From Ruminococcaceae bacterium UBA7067 (lineage in GTDB: Bacteria; Bacillota; Clostridia; Oscillospirales; Acutalibacteraceae), in assembly GCA_002493755.1 (NCBI GenBank), contig DKZT01000021.1, forward strand, positions 8,326 to 21,110: 12,785 bases of DNA, in the 5' to 3' direction. Below the pieces are notes generated by a model that worked only from the letters and a program-made list of their open reading frames with translations, did no database searches and was not told the origin of the DNA. This document shows positions 12,738 through 12,785 of the stretch, piece by piece. Each line of letters begins with the position of its first letter. Position 1 is the stretch's first letter. A program made the translations under genes and the position numbers.

Positions 12738-12785
12738 ATGAAACTATTAAAATGGCTTTCAGTAACAGACCGATTTTACAAAATC
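12738..12785 (+). CDS. Start of an unidentified cargo gene (cut by window end)
   Basis: ATG 12738 follows a perfect AGGAGG (12723-12728) by 9 bases and the strong promoter at 12684-12712. The first 16 codons read MKLLKWLSVTDRFYKI and remain open to the window edge. The equivalent place in the first IME holds the restriction-modification operon, so this is the cargo slot of the second IME. Too little is visible to name a product. Confidence 0.6.
   Translation, partial: MKLLKWLSVTDRFYKI

Overview
The window looks like accessory DNA of a low-to-moderate GC Gram-positive bacterium, most likely a gut-associated member of the Clostridia. The evidence is strong AGGAGG-type ribosome binding sites, sigma-A-type promoters, and a gene set (tyrosine integrase, MobC-like protein, RepA-like ATPase, MobV/Pre relaxase, TnpV) typical of integrative mobilizable elements (IMEs) in that class. 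The genus cannot be read from the sequence.

Layout. Positions 1-2514 are the back part of a first IME: integrase C-terminus, mobC, a small coupled ORF, a truncated repA, a mobV lacking its 5' part, and tnpV. One deletion with its junction near 1312-1330 joins repA to mobV. By comparison with the intact copy, it removed the ATPase C-terminus, the intergenic region that should hold oriT, and the relaxase N-terminus. Positions 2544-2577 are a terminator and 2694-2722 a sigma-A promoter. Positions 2774-6892 are a visibly A+T-richer four-gene operon. It encodes a C5-cytosine methyltransferase with a fused N-terminal HTH domain, an Eco47II-family restriction endonuclease (predicted site GGNCC), an unrecognised protein of about 292 aa with an acidic stretch and a basic tail, and a ClpB-D2-like AAA+ ATPase overlapping it by 4 nt. 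Positions 6893-7316 are a gene-free junction with two pairs of 11-bp tandem repeats that look like integrase arm sites, followed by a terminator.

Positions 7317-12785 are a second, apparently intact IME. It has a divergent XRE regulator (minus strand), then xis, int, mobC, repA, a hairpin-rich oriT candidate, mobV and tnpV. A strong promoter with a 14-bp palindrome in its spacer follows, then the first 16 codons of a cargo gene that runs off the window.

How the parts work together. XRE probably represses the xis-int promoter through two 15-bp operator-like palindromes. Int and Xis move the element, MobC and MobV mobilize it by borrowing a conjugation apparatus, and RepA may support replication of the excised circle. 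The two IMEs share gene order and much sequence and lie head to tail, so the restriction-modification and AAA+ operon reads as cargo of the first, disabled IME held in a tandem array.

The most interesting points are the restriction-modification operon carrying an uncharacterised protein/AAA+ pair, and the absence, by my manual scan, of any GGNCC site in all 12.8 kb. The second point fits the specificity predicted for the enzymes encoded here.
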